A DNA stretch of 64,000 bases from Chryseobacterium gleum (GTDB lineage Bacteria > Bacteroidota > Bacteroidia > UBA10329): positions 1 to 64,000 of the forward strand of contig CAMDOM010000009.1 in the NCBI GenBank assembly GCA_945903645.1, given 5' to 3'. This document shows, piece after piece, positions 55,120-63,553 of this stretch (the first letter of the stretch is position 1; every line of letters begins with the position of its first letter). The notes beneath the pieces were generated by a model. The model did not search any database and was not told the origin of the DNA. It saw nothing but the letters and a program-made list of their open reading frames with translations. A program made the position numbers and the translations under genes.

Positions 55120-55153
55120 CAAAAGTAAAAGAATTCAGCGCTCGCGAAAGCAA
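55120..55153 (-). promoter_or_regulatory. tRNA-Ser promoter candidate, TTG-N23-TACTTTTG
   Basis: Minus strand TACTTTTG (55120-55127) is a full -7 match 6 nt before the tRNA 5' end; TTG at 55151-55153 is at a long N23 spacing. Confidence 0.55.
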
Positions 55154-55216
55154 ATTGTTTAGTTTTTTATCAACGTATTGATTTAGAGCCATTCTAGCAA
55201 TTACTACCTTTATACC

Positions 55217-56719
55217 ATGAAAAATTTGACCTCCCTTATTGGTTTGATTCTTTTGATAGGAATTTCAAACGTGTATGCATCAGATATCCGCGCTGAGTTT
55301 GGGTTTTCGCGCTTTTCTTCTCCAAAAGAAGGAGCCTATTTGGAAACCTATCTCTTGCTAAAAGGGCAGTCTTTGGCAGTTGTTAAAGATGAGAATGGTA
55401 AGTTTTATTCGGAGGTTGCAATCATCCTAAAACTTAAAAAGGGTAATGTGGTAGCATTTCAAGATGCGTATCGTGTTAAAGGGCCGTGGATGGATGCAGA
55501 GCAAGTCATTGATTTCATGGATCAACAGCGCATTCCATTGCAGGATGGCGCTTATGATATTGAGTTGGCCATTCATGATGTGAATCGTCCAGAGGCGCTT
55601 CCTGCGCTTGTTCAGCAGCAAGTTGTAATCAATCACAGAGGGCGTGTTGTAAATATATCTGACGTGGAGCTGTTAAGAAGTTTTGAAAAAACTGTTGCTG
55701 CGAATATGCTGAGCAAAGCGGGATTCGATTTGGTTCCATTTACCAGCAATTTCTTTCCTCAAACCATAGACGAGCTAAATTTCTACTTTGAGGTTTATAA
55801 CACAGACAACAAAATAAAAGCTGACGAGGAGTTTTTGCTAAACATTTTCATTGAAAATGCTGATGATGGCAGTTTAGCGGGAGATTTGCGTAAGTATTTC
55901 AAGCGAAAAGGTGAAGAAGTAATTCCTGTTTTGCACAGCTTCCCATTGAAGCATATTCCTAGTGGAAACTACAATATAGTAATTGAGGTTCGAGATAAGA
56001 AAAATGAACCATTAGAAACAAAGCGATTCTTTTTTCAGCGAAGTAATACCGTTGAAGCCGCTTTGGTAAGTTCGGAAGAGTATAAAGAAGGAGAAGATGG
56101 GTTTTCGGATTTGAGCAACACATTTGTCGCTAAATACAATCGTCCGGAAGAACTAAAGCATCATGTGAAATGTCTAATTCCCATTGCTACACAGCAAGAG
56201 GTTACTCAAATAACCAAGAGAATCAACTATAATGATGCGGCCATGATGAAGCGTTATCTCTATAATTTTTGGAAATCGAGACATCCAGATACAGCTGAAG
56301 CAGAGTGGAATAAGTATCTGGAGCAAGTGAAAAAAGTGAATGCATCTTATGGCAATAATATGAATATGGGCTACGAAACAGAGCGTGGCCGGGTGTATTT
56401 ACAGTATGGTCCACCAAACACAATTGCGGATAGTTATTTTGAACCTAACACGTATCCTTACGAGATTTGGCATTATTACAAATTAGAAAACCGCAACCTG
56501 AATGCATCTGATAGCAATAAGCGGTTTGTGTTTGCCAACACTTCTCCTGGTTCAAATGAGTTTATTCTGCTTCATTCTGATGCCGATAATGAACAGAATA
56601 ATGCGCGTTGGCACTTCGATCTTCAAAAGAGAAATGAACCCAATAGAGATTTGGATGAAGAGCAGGGACGAAGCCACAATGGTAGCCGTGCTTTACAGTA
56701 TTACAATAACCCGCGCTAA
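55217..56719 (+). CDS. GWxTD domain-containing secreted protein
   Basis: 500 aa. A signal peptide (KNLTSLIGLILLIGISNVYA) is followed by beta-rich repeats, for example YLETYLLLKGQSLAVVKDENGKFYSEV and LNFYFEVYNTDNKIKADEEF. The C-terminal GWxTD-type domain has NMGYETERGRVYLQYGPPN, PYEIWHYYKLENRN, KRFVFANTS and a Glu/Asn-rich end. The name-giving GWxTD reads GYETE here, a conservative change. Found across Bacteroidota, function unknown. A -7-like box TACCTTTA (55205-55212) ends 4 nt before the ATG. Confidence 0.88.
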   Translation: MKNLTSLIGLILLIGISNVYASDIRAEFGFSRFSSPKEGAYLETYLLLKGQSLAVVKDENGKFYSEVAIILKLKKGNVVAFQDAYRVKGPWMDAEQVIDFMDQQRIPLQDGAYDIELAIHDVNRPEALPALVQQQVVINHRGRVVNISDVELLRSFEKTVAANMLSKAGFDLVPFTSNFFPQTIDELNFYFEVYNTDNKIKADEEFLLNIFIENADDGSLAGDLRKYFKRKGEEVIPVLHSFPLKHIPSGNYNIVIEVRDKKNEPLETKRFFFQRSNTVEAALVSSEEYKEGEDGFSDLSNTFVAKYNRPEELKHHVKCLIPIATQQEVTQITKRINYNDAAMMKRYLYNFWKSRHPDTAEAEWNKYLEQVKKVNASYGNNMNMGYETERGRVYLQYGPPNTIADSYFEPNTYPYEIWHYYKLENRNLNASDSNKRFVFANTSPGSNEFILLHSDADNEQNNARWHFDLQKRNEPNRDLDEEQGRSHNGSRALQYYNNPR

Positions 56720-56752
56720 GGTTTGCCGCAGTCTTCTGCATCTTTGCAGCAT

Positions 56753-57757
56753 ATGAAGATAGCGGTTGTAATTCTGAATTGGAATGGTCTAAAGTTCCTT
56801 CAGCAATTTCTGAGTAATGTAGTGGCGCATAGCAGCGATTTGGCGCATGTGTATGTGGCCGATAATGGCAGCACGGATGTTTCTGTAGATTACGTTAGAA
56901 GCCACCATCCAGAGGTTCAAATAATTGAAACAGGTGGAAATTTCGGCTATGCTGGTGGTTATAATCGAGCACTAGCTCAAATCAAAGAGACCTACGCGGT
57001 GCTTTTAAATTCTGATGTGGAAGTAACGCCAGGTTGGTTAAAACCCTTGTTGGATTTAATGGGACGCGATAATAATGTTGCCGCATGCCAGCCAAAAATT
57101 TTGGATTTCTACCACAGAGGAAAGTTTGAATACGCTGGCGCAAGCGGTGGATTTATAGATTCTTGGGGGTTTCCTTTTTGTCGAGGAAGAATCTTTGATG
57201 CTCTTGAGGACGACAACGGACAATATCAGTCTGTGATGCCCATATTTTGGGCAACAGGCGCTTGCATGTTTGTGCGTATGAAAGCATTTAGAGAAGTTGG
57301 TGGATTGGATGCCGATTTTTTTGCGCATATGGAAGAAATCGATTTGTGTTGGAGGTTTCAACGCGCGGGCCATACGATTTATGTAGCTCCTGAATCTACC
57401 GTTTATCATGTGGGAGGAGGTACTTTGAGTAAGTCAAATCCACGGAAAACATTTCTAAATTTTCGAAATGGCCTGGAGTTATTGCTCAAAAATCTACCAC
57501 CAAACCAGTTGGTACAAAAACTTGGCGTTCGAATAGTGCTAGATTGGTTAGCAGCTTGGCGATTTCTGTTTGCGGGAAATGGGAAGGATTTTTTAGCCGT
57601 GTTCAAGGCGCATCTAGCTTTTTATGGCAGATTTATTTCTACCATCCAAAAGCGTGGTGGAGCGTATCCCAAGTTGAACGGAATGCATAGCCGAAGCATT
57701 GTGCTCGATTATTTTCTTCGGAAGAAAAAAACGTTTAGTTCGCTTTGGTTAGAATAG
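56753..57757 (+). CDS. Family 2 glycosyltransferase (rhamnosyltransferase-like)
   Basis: 334 aa from ATG 56753 (MKIAVVILNWNGLKFLQQFL). GT-A motifs: YVADNGSTDVSVDYV, LLNSDVEVTPGWL (DxD position NSDVE), WATGACMFVRMKAFREVGG, and catalytic-base region FFAHMEEIDLCWRFQRAGHTI. The C-terminal YVAPESTVYHVGGGTLSKSNPRKTFLNFRNGLELLLKNL is typical of the WbbL group that adds deoxyhexoses to envelope glycans. Soluble or peripheral. Its last 23 bp overlap the convergent aroQ. Confidence 0.93.
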   Translation: MKIAVVILNWNGLKFLQQFLSNVVAHSSDLAHVYVADNGSTDVSVDYVRSHHPEVQIIETGGNFGYAGGYNRALAQIKETYAVLLNSDVEVTPGWLKPLLDLMGRDNNVAACQPKILDFYHRGKFEYAGASGGFIDSWGFPFCRGRIFDALEDDNGQYQSVMPIFWATGACMFVRMKAFREVGGLDADFFAHMEEIDLCWRFQRAGHTIYVAPESTVYHVGGGTLSKSNPRKTFLNFRNGLELLLKNLPPNQLVQKLGVRIVLDWLAAWRFLFAGNGKDFLAVFKAHLAFYGRFISTIQKRGGAYPKLNGMHSRSIVLDYFLRKKKTFSSLWLE

Positions 57758-58169
57758 CTCCCAAAGCATCGATGGCCAATCGATAAGAATCGAGCCCGAA
57801 ACCTGAAATAATTCCTGCACACACCCCAGTGAATAGCGAAGTATGTCGAAATTCTTCTCGCGCAAGAATGTTCGAAATGTGAACTTCAACAACAGGTACT
57901 TTGATGGAGGCAATGGCGTCTCGCAGTGCCACAGACGTATGCGTGTAGCCTCCTCCATTTAGCACAACTCCATCGTAGCTACCAACTGCTTGGTGAAGCG
58001 CGTTAATGAGTTCGCCTTCTACATTTGATTGCAGGTGCGTCAATGCCACATTTGGAAACACTTTTTCGATAGAAGTGAAATATGACGCAAAAGTTTGGCT
58101 GCCATAAACGTCTGTTTCTCGCGTGCCAAGCAAGTTCAGATTTGGGCCGTTTAGGATTAGAATTTTCAC
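57735..58169 (-). CDS. aroQ: 3-dehydroquinate dehydratase, type II
   Basis: 144 aa. ILILNGPNLNLLGTRETDVYGS contains the catalytic Arg and Tyr, followed by NVEGELINALHQA, LNGGGYTHTSVALRDAI and VEVHISNILAREEFRH with the catalytic His. Dodecameric shikimate-pathway enzyme. Overlaps the glycosyltransferase end by 23 bp; promoter TTG-N20-TACCTTCG lies within the start of xerD. Confidence 0.96.
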   Translation of the reverse strand: MKILILNGPNLNLLGTRETDVYGSQTFASYFTSIEKVFPNVALTHLQSNVEGELINALHQAVGSYDGVVLNGGGYTHTSVALRDAIASIKVPVVEVHISNILAREEFRHTSLFTGVCAGIISGFGLDSYRLAIDALGAILTKAN

Positions 58170-58186
58170 TGGCTATTAATTTGGTT

Positions 58187-58218
58187 CCGAAGGTATAACT
58201 TCGGCCATGCACTGGCAA
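58187..58218. promoter_or_regulatory. Symmetric divergent promoter element between aroQ and xerD
   Basis: Inverted repeat CCGAAG-GTATAA-CTTCGG (58187-58204) contains a -7-like box in each direction: TAACTTCG (58196-58203, plus, 3 nt before the xerD ATG) and TACCTTCG (58188-58195, minus). For aroQ a TTG lies at N20 (58216-58218, minus), inside xerD codon 4-5. Both boxes differ from TAnnTTTG at one base. Confidence 0.5.
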
Positions 58219-59130
58219 CGCACTGCTTTAGGCTTCAAAACCTACCTCCAATTGGAACGGTCGCTTTCTGCCAACACGGTAGAGGCGTATTTGCGCGACC
58301 TAAATCATCTGCATCAATTTGCAACGGACATCCTCGGTGCTACCGATCTGAAGGAATTGAATACCGACAGCTTACGAAAGTTTGTGCGGCATTTGGCCGA
58401 TTTAGGTTTGGAGGCATCCTCTCAGGGACGAATGGTTTCAGGTATTCGGGCGTTTTACCGCTATCTTTTGTTGGAGGACTTTATCCAAACAGACCCAAGT
58501 AATGTGCTAGAAGTACCCCGGCAAAAGCGAAAGCTTCCAGACACACTCAATCCTGACGAGCTGGCCGCAATGATAGATGCTGTAGATTTGAGCAAACCTG
58601 AAGGTGAGCGCAATCGCGCCATTATCGAAACCCTTTACGGTTCTGGTTTGCGCGTGTCTGAGCTCACCAATTTGTTGATTAGCAATATCTATTTTCAAGA
58701 TAGATTTCTTCGCATTTTAGGGAAAGGCAATAAGGAAAGGCTGGTGCCATTAGGTTCGCTATCGGCCAAACGAATTCAGGGCTATCTCAAGCAAGTTAGG
58801 AGTAAAGCGGTTATTCGCAAAGGATTCGAAGACTTTGTATTTCTTAATAATAGAGGCTCTGCACTTTCGCGCGTTATGATTTTTAATATAATTCGAAAGG
58901 CAGCGGCAGATGCTGGAATTCGAAAAACGATAAGTCCGCATACTTTACGTCACAGTTTCGCAACACATCTCATTGATGGTGGAGCTGACCTGCGTGCTGT
59001 GCAAGAAATGTTGGGGCATGAGAGCATCACAACTACCGAAATCTACACCCATCTCGATAAGAGTTTCTTGATGGATAATATCATCCAGTTTCACCCTCGG
59101 GCAAAAACGGGGAAGCGAAACTTAGGGTAG
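58207..59130 (+). CDS. xerD: Site-specific tyrosine recombinase XerD
   Basis: 307 aa. N-terminal SAM-like core-binding domain (LQLERSLSANTVEAYLRDL). C-terminal catalytic domain has the Arg in ETLYGSGLRVSELTNLL, Lys in RILGKGNKERLVPLG, His-x-x-Arg in SPHTLRHSFATHLIDGGA, His in MLGHESITTTEIYTH, and the nucleophile Tyr in the same motif. Resolves chromosome dimers at dif with a second Xer protein. No integron, phage or IS context, so a housekeeping XerD/XerC rather than an integrase. Confidence 0.95.
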   Translation: MHWQRTALGFKTYLQLERSLSANTVEAYLRDLNHLHQFATDILGATDLKELNTDSLRKFVRHLADLGLEASSQGRMVSGIRAFYRYLLLEDFIQTDPSNVLEVPRQKRKLPDTLNPDELAAMIDAVDLSKPEGERNRAIIETLYGSGLRVSELTNLLISNIYFQDRFLRILGKGNKERLVPLGSLSAKRIQGYLKQVRSKAVIRKGFEDFVFLNNRGSALSRVMIFNIIRKAAADAGIRKTISPHTLRHSFATHLIDGGADLRAVQEMLGHESITTTEIYTHLDKSFLMDNIIQFHPRAKTGKRNLG

Positions 59131-59616
59131 AGGAATTATGAAATTGCAGTGAAAATCCGTGGTTCCATCATTCAAAAAGTAGGAAAATGCAATGGTGGAA
59201 TCGCTTATAAATCCGGTGCCGTTCACATCTACTGCGCCACTTTGCACCACCAAATGTTGCTGAGGAATAGTGATATAATCGCCATTTAGTGTGGCATTAA
59301 CACCAATTACACCATTTCCAAAATTGCCAATAATTAGGTCGCTCACACTTCCTTGTCCTGCTTCAATAAACATTTGATAGGTGAATGGCGCATCCTGATT
59401 GCAGTTTTGGGTGGCAACATATGAGCCTAAAATGCGGTCGCGACTTACGGTATCGCAAACTGCGCCTTCGTAGCCAGCTAAACAAAGGCATTCGCCATCG
59501 TTGCACAGACCGTAATTCAGGCAATCAATAGTTGAGCACGGATTAGGAGTGCTACAACCAACAAATAGAGCTATTAAACCAACTGAAACCAGAAAAGCGA
59601 AACGCACGCTTTTCAA
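59122..59616 (-). CDS. EGF-like domain lipoprotein
   Basis: 164 aa. Signal with lipobox LFVGC, so lipid-anchored in the envelope. Directly after it an EGF-like module with six Cys, NPCSTIDCLNYGLCNDGEC then LCLAGYEGAVC (residues about 26-55). A C-terminal domain of about 100 residues with lipocalin-like alternating strands follows (ILGSYVATQNCNQ, GVIGVNATLNGDYITIP, STIAFSYFLNDGTTDFHCNF). Function unknown. Its 3' end overlaps xerD by 9 bp; 3 bp separate its start from the Usp gene. Confidence 0.82.
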   Translation of the reverse strand: MKSVRFAFLVSVGLIALFVGCSTPNPCSTIDCLNYGLCNDGECLCLAGYEGAVCDTVSRDRILGSYVATQNCNQDAPFTYQMFIEAGQGSVSDLIIGNFGNGVIGVNATLNGDYITIPQQHLVVQSGAVDVNGTGFISDSTIAFSYFLNDGTTDFHCNFIIPLP

Positions 59617-59619
59617 TGC

Positions 59620-60471
59620 TTAATGCAAATGAAAACCATCTCCTTCAACTGGAGAGATGCTCAACACTGGAAGTTTGCAATGATTCACGATTTGCTGGGC
59701 AAATGGTCCCATTAAGAAACCAGTGAGGTTGTATTCCTGCTCGGTCATCATCACAATCAAATCGCCTTTTTTCGACTCTGAATAATTCATCGTCATTGTT
59801 GCGAGGTTATCTCCAATCAGAATATTTTCTTCATGGGCAATGCCTTCTTTGTCTAAATAGTCTGTAATCTGCTTCACTTTCTTGGCGAAATCATAACGAA
59901 CTTCTTCAGAGTCTTCAAGCAATAAACTCGCGATGTGAATGGTGGCACCAAACTTTTTGGCAAGCGTAGAAGCATATTGCACTTTCTGACGTGTTTCTGG
60001 TGTGCGATCTAGCGGCAGAATGATGTTTTTGAAACCACGCTTTTTGGCATGTTCCTGTATGGTTAGAACTGGACACGGTGTTTGAGTAACCACACGAAAT
60101 GCATTACTGCCAGCAAAAAACTCTGCCCATCCAGACACTCCATGGGTGCCCATCACCACCAAGTCAGCCTCGGCCTCTTCTACCGCTAAAACAATTTCAT
60201 CATACACACGACCCGAACGAATTACTTGCGAAACGCTGATTTCATGTTCCTTTTCTAAACGATGGGCTTCATCTTGTAAACGCAATTGCGCACGTTCTTT
60301 CTCTACATATTCGGTTTTGTTGCTTGGCGAGAAAATTCCAGCATAAGCCCCTTCTTCCAACACATGGATTAGCGTAATGCTTGCGCCAAACACTTTGGCT
60401 AATTCTACAGCATATTCCAACGCCACTGTGGCCGAAGCTGAATAATCAGTTGGTACGGCAATTCTTTTCAT
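59620..60471 (-). CDS. Universal stress protein, tandem UspA domains
   Basis: 283 aa from ATG 60471 (MKRIAVPTDYSASATVAL); an alternative ATG at 60489 adds six residues. Two UspA domains: residues 1-140, with the ATP-binding-type motif VVMGTHGVSGWAEFFAGSNAFRV, and 150-275, where FKNIILPLDRTPETRQKV restarts the fold and the matching loop is degenerate (IVMMTEQEYNLTGFLMGPFAQ). Role in stress or adenine-nucleotide sensing is inferred from the family. Paralogous to the next gene upstream on the same strand. Confidence 0.92.
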   Translation of the reverse strand: MKRIAVPTDYSASATVALEYAVELAKVFGASITLIHVLEEGAYAGIFSPSNKTEYVEKERAQLRLQDEAHRLEKEHEISVSQVIRSGRVYDEIVLAVEEAEADLVVMGTHGVSGWAEFFAGSNAFRVVTQTPCPVLTIQEHAKKRGFKNIILPLDRTPETRQKVQYASTLAKKFGATIHIASLLLEDSEEVRYDFAKKVKQITDYLDKEGIAHEENILIGDNLATMTMNYSESKKGDLIVMMTEQEYNLTGFLMGPFAQQIVNHCKLPVLSISPVEGDGFHLH

Positions 60472-60528
60472 TTTAAAATCTTGAAACATATCAGTCGGTT
60501 TTAATGGATGAACTAAATGTGTTAAAAA

Positions 60529-61416
60529 TCAGTAGGGAACAAATGAAGTGGTATCTTTTTTACGAGTTGGGGTAATGCTCAACACGGGGATTTCCGACCC
60601 ATTAATTATTCCTTGAGCCGCTGACCCTATGAAATAGTCTGTAAAATCAAGCTCTTGCTGCGTCATTACCATGATTAAATCGCCCTTGCTTTTATTGGCA
60701 TAATCGATAATGCTATCTGCAAGCGTATTGGATCCTTTGGTGTCGCGAACAATTTCGGCAGTACAGTTAACGCCACTTTTCTCGATGCTCTTTTTTACTT
60801 GATCTAACTGCCGCGTAAGACGATTTACAATGAACTCATCGTTGGTCATTAGCACCGAAACCACCCGAATCATCGAACCAAATCGCTTCGCAAATTCAAT
60901 AGCCTTCGCTACTTTCTCCTTGGTTTCTTTTGTTAAATCCAAAGGAAGTATAATGTTTTGGCATCCTTTGCGGTGATGCTTTCCTTTAATGGTGATAATT
61001 GGAATTTGCGATTCACGCACAACGCGCAAAGCATTTGATCCAATGAATTTTTTCTTCAACGTAGATGTGCCAGTTGTTCCCATAACTATGAGCAACGCAT
61101 CTAAATCGGTGGCGGTTTTAGCAATCTGCTCGTAAATAGAACCAAAAGCAATATGGGTTGAAATCTTAACTCCAAATGCTTCTTCTTTTTCCTTTACGAA
61201 CTCATTCAATTTCACCTGAACCCGCTCTTTGACTTCTTCGTTATTGGCTTCGCCAAAAATTCGGCTCAGTGAAAAATCCTCTTGTATAACGCTTAGCACA
61301 TGTAACTGACTATCAAATACCTTTGACAGGTTCACAGCTTGCTCTAATGCGATGGATGATTGTTCTGAAAAATCCAATGGAACGAGAATAATTCCGGGAT
61401 TGACTTGGTTGTTCAT
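60529..61416 (-). CDS. Universal stress protein, tandem UspA domains
   Basis: 295 aa. Domain 1 begins IILVPLDFSEQSSIALEQAV and has VMGTTGTSTLKKKFIGSNALRV, a good G2xG9xGS-like ATP motif; domain 2 begins CQNIILPLDLTKETKEKV and ends MTQQELDFTDYFIGSAAQGI. It shares the layout and many segments with the adjacent Usp gene (39-bp intergenic gap), so the pair arose by duplication. Divergent from the nucleoside phosphorylase gene. Confidence 0.92.
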   Translation of the reverse strand: MNNQVNPGIILVPLDFSEQSSIALEQAVNLSKVFDSQLHVLSVIQEDFSLSRIFGEANNEEVKERVQVKLNEFVKEKEEAFGVKISTHIAFGSIYEQIAKTATDLDALLIVMGTTGTSTLKKKFIGSNALRVVRESQIPIITIKGKHHRKGCQNIILPLDLTKETKEKVAKAIEFAKRFGSMIRVVSVLMTNDEFIVNRLTRQLDQVKKSIEKSGVNCTAEIVRDTKGSNTLADSIIDYANKSKGDLIMVMTQQELDFTDYFIGSAAQGIINGSEIPVLSITPTRKKDTTSFVPY

Positions 61417-61452
61417 AGATTTGGCTTAGATGCCGCGAAGATAACGTAATAG

Positions 61453-62328
61453 ATGATAAAACCCATAGCAGAATCGGAGTTAATCCTCAACAAAGACGGG
61501 AGTATTTACCACGTAAACCTCTGCCCCGAGCATTTGGCGCATACTGTGATTTTGGTGGGCGACCAAGGTAGAGTACCCAAGATTTCAAGGCATTTTGATG
61601 AAATTCGTTTCGTTAGGCAAAACCGTGAGTTTCTTACGCACACGGGACGAATTGGCCAGAAAGAACTGTCGGTAATTTCCACAGGAATCGGTACTGACAA
61701 CATCGATATTGTACTAAATGAGTTGGACGCATTGGTGAATATTGATTTAGAATTGCGAATACCGAAGGCGGAACACACCCCACTAACGCTCATTCGTTTG
61801 GGCACAAGTGGCTCGCTGCAAGAAGATATTCCTGTGGATAGTTTTTTGCTTTCAACGCATGGCATTGGGTTCGATGGGTTACTTAATTTCTATGCAGATG
61901 GCTCGGAAGTAGAAGACACCGATATGACCGAGGCGTTTATTGCCCAAACTCAGTGGCCGGACAATTTTGCACGTCCGTACATTATAGAAGGTTCTGCTTG
62001 GCTGCTCGAACTGCTGAAAGAGGGAACTTACCAAGGAATGACCGCCACAGCAAATGGATTCTACGGCCCTCAAGGACGTAGCTTGCGACTTGCGCCTCAG
62101 ATTCCTGACCTCAACGATCGGCTCAATAAATTTGAACACAATGGACATCGCATCGCCAATTTTGAAATGGAGACCTCTGCGCTCTATGGTCTTGGCAAAG
62201 CTCTAGGACATGAATGTGCTACCGTTTGTGCCATTATTGCCAATCGATTCAAAAAGGAATACAGTAAGAACCACGACCAAGCTGTGGAGCAACTCATTGT
62301 TCATTTGTTGGATAAACTGACCAGATAA
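61453..62328 (+). CDS. Nucleoside phosphorylase (uridine/purine phosphorylase family)
   Basis: 291 aa. PNP_UDP fold: AHTVILVGDQGRVPKISRHF, the phosphate site LSVISTGIGTDNIDIVLNEL, LTLIRLGTSGSLQEDIPVDS, and the nucleoside-binding IANFEMETSALYGLGKALGH (the EMET motif). Cleaves a nucleoside with phosphate to base and ribose-1-phosphate; uridine is the likeliest substrate but not certain. The stop overlaps the bshA ATG by one base (ATGA-type), so translation is coupled. Confidence 0.9.
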   Translation: MIKPIAESELILNKDGSIYHVNLCPEHLAHTVILVGDQGRVPKISRHFDEIRFVRQNREFLTHTGRIGQKELSVISTGIGTDNIDIVLNELDALVNIDLELRIPKAEHTPLTLIRLGTSGSLQEDIPVDSFLLSTHGIGFDGLLNFYADGSEVEDTDMTEAFIAQTQWPDNFARPYIIEGSAWLLELLKEGTYQGMTATANGFYGPQGRSLRLAPQIPDLNDRLNKFEHNGHRIANFEMETSALYGLGKALGHECATVCAIIANRFKKEYSKNHDQAVEQLIVHLLDKLTR

Positions 62329-63449
62329 TGAGAATTGGCATGGTGTGTTATCCCACCTTTGGTGGCAGCGGGGTGGTGGCCACGGAATTGGGACGGGAAC
62401 TTGCTTTGAAAGGTCATGAGGTGCATTTCATTACCTACGATTTGCCCGTTAGGTTCGACCATTTTTTGCCCAATTTACATTACCATGAAGTACGTGTAAG
62501 CGATTATCCATTGTTCGATTATCAGCCCTATGAGTTGGTTTTGGCGAGCAAAATTGTGGATGTAGTCAAGCACGAAAAACTAGAAATCTTGCATGTGCAT
62601 TACGCAATTCCACATGCGTCAGCCGCGTTTATGGCACGCGAAATTTTGAAATCAGAAAGTATTTATCTTCCGTTCATCACCACGCTGCATGGCACCGACA
62701 TTACCCTTGTGGGCAAGGATAGTTCGTTTGAACCTGTAATCACCTTTGCCATAAATCAATCGGATGCCGTTACTGCGGTATCCGAAGATTTGAGGAGAGA
62801 CACCTTCAAGCATTTCAAAGTAAATCGCGAGATTGAGGTTATTCCCAATTTCATCGATTTGAATCGGTATGCTGGCTGCTCTACCGAAGGCGTGCGCAAC
62901 ACTTTTGCGCCAAAAGGAGAAAAACTTTTGCTCCACGTTTCCAACTTCCGTCCGGTTAAACGTGTGGAAGACACTGTCCGTATATTTTCCAAGGTTCGAG
63001 AGAAAATTCCTGCCAAATTGCTTCTTGCTGGCGATGGTCCAGAACGGCATCGCATTGAGGCATTGTGCCGCGAATTGGGTACCTTTGCCGATGTCCATTT
63101 CCTTGGAAAATTGAAGTATATTGAGGAAGTATATTCAGTAGCAGATTTGTTTTTATTGCCCTCTGAAACCGAAAGTTTTGGACTATCTGCACTAGAAGCC
63201 ATGGCCTCACTTGTGCCTGTTATTTCTACAAACACGGGTGGTATTCCCGAAGTGAATGTGCATGGCGAAACTGGTTTTACAAGCGCGGTAGGCGATGTGG
63301 ACGATATGGCCATCAACGCCCTTCTTCTGCTTCAAAATCCTGAGATGCTAGGGCGCTTCCGTGAGCAAGCGTTTCAACGTGCCAAGCTTTTTAGCAAGGA
63401 GCACATCATCCCATTATATGAATCACTTTATGAGAAGGTGAGAGGATAA
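62328..63449 (+). CDS. bshA: N-acetyl-alpha-D-glucosaminyl L-malate synthase (bacillithiol synthesis)
   Basis: 373 aa GT4 glycosyltransferase. MRIGMVCYPTFGGSGVVATELG, HFITYDLPVRFDHFLPNLHYHEVRVSDYPLFDYQPY and VHYAIPHASAAFMAREIL are diagnostic for BshA. The GT4 donor-site motif is LPSETESFGLSALEAMA (Ex7E). It joins GlcNAc from UDP-GlcNAc to L-malate, the first step to bacillithiol, a low-molecular-weight thiol of Bacillota and many Bacteroidota. bshB and bshC are not in the window. Confidence 0.94.
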   Translation: MRIGMVCYPTFGGSGVVATELGRELALKGHEVHFITYDLPVRFDHFLPNLHYHEVRVSDYPLFDYQPYELVLASKIVDVVKHEKLEILHVHYAIPHASAAFMAREILKSESIYLPFITTLHGTDITLVGKDSSFEPVITFAINQSDAVTAVSEDLRRDTFKHFKVNREIEVIPNFIDLNRYAGCSTEGVRNTFAPKGEKLLLHVSNFRPVKRVEDTVRIFSKVREKIPAKLLLAGDGPERHRIEALCRELGTFADVHFLGKLKYIEEVYSVADLFLLPSETESFGLSALEAMASLVPVISTNTGGIPEVNVHGETGFTSAVGDVDDMAINALLLLQNPEMLGRFREQAFQRAKLFSKEHIIPLYESLYEKVRG

Positions 63450-63476
63450 GTTCCTCTTAGCGGTAATTCAATCCTT

Positions 63477-63484
63477 TATATTTG
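63477..63484 (+). promoter_or_regulatory. -7 box TATATTTG before the E1 dehydrogenase gene
   Basis: Full TAnnTTTG match 28 nt after bshA and 69 nt before ATG 63554. No TTG at N17-N20; the leader between box and ATG contains CTGAGGT and CTGATAT, two heptads like those at 4779-4813 but out of register. Confidence 0.5.
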
Positions 63485-63553
63485 CCGTTCAGCCAAATCC
63501 TGAGGTGAATCTGATATATATTGGCAAACTCCTCATTTTTAATTGTGTGAACA

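Noticed and set aside
58207-59130. Integrase of a mobile element
   Set aside because: It matches housekeeping XerD in length and motifs, lies between aroQ and a lipoprotein gene, and no attachment-site duplications or cargo genes were seen.
62756-63316. 186-aa open frame antisense to bshA
   Set aside because: Low-complexity Ser/Thr/Lys composition without motifs, directly opposite conserved BshA residues.
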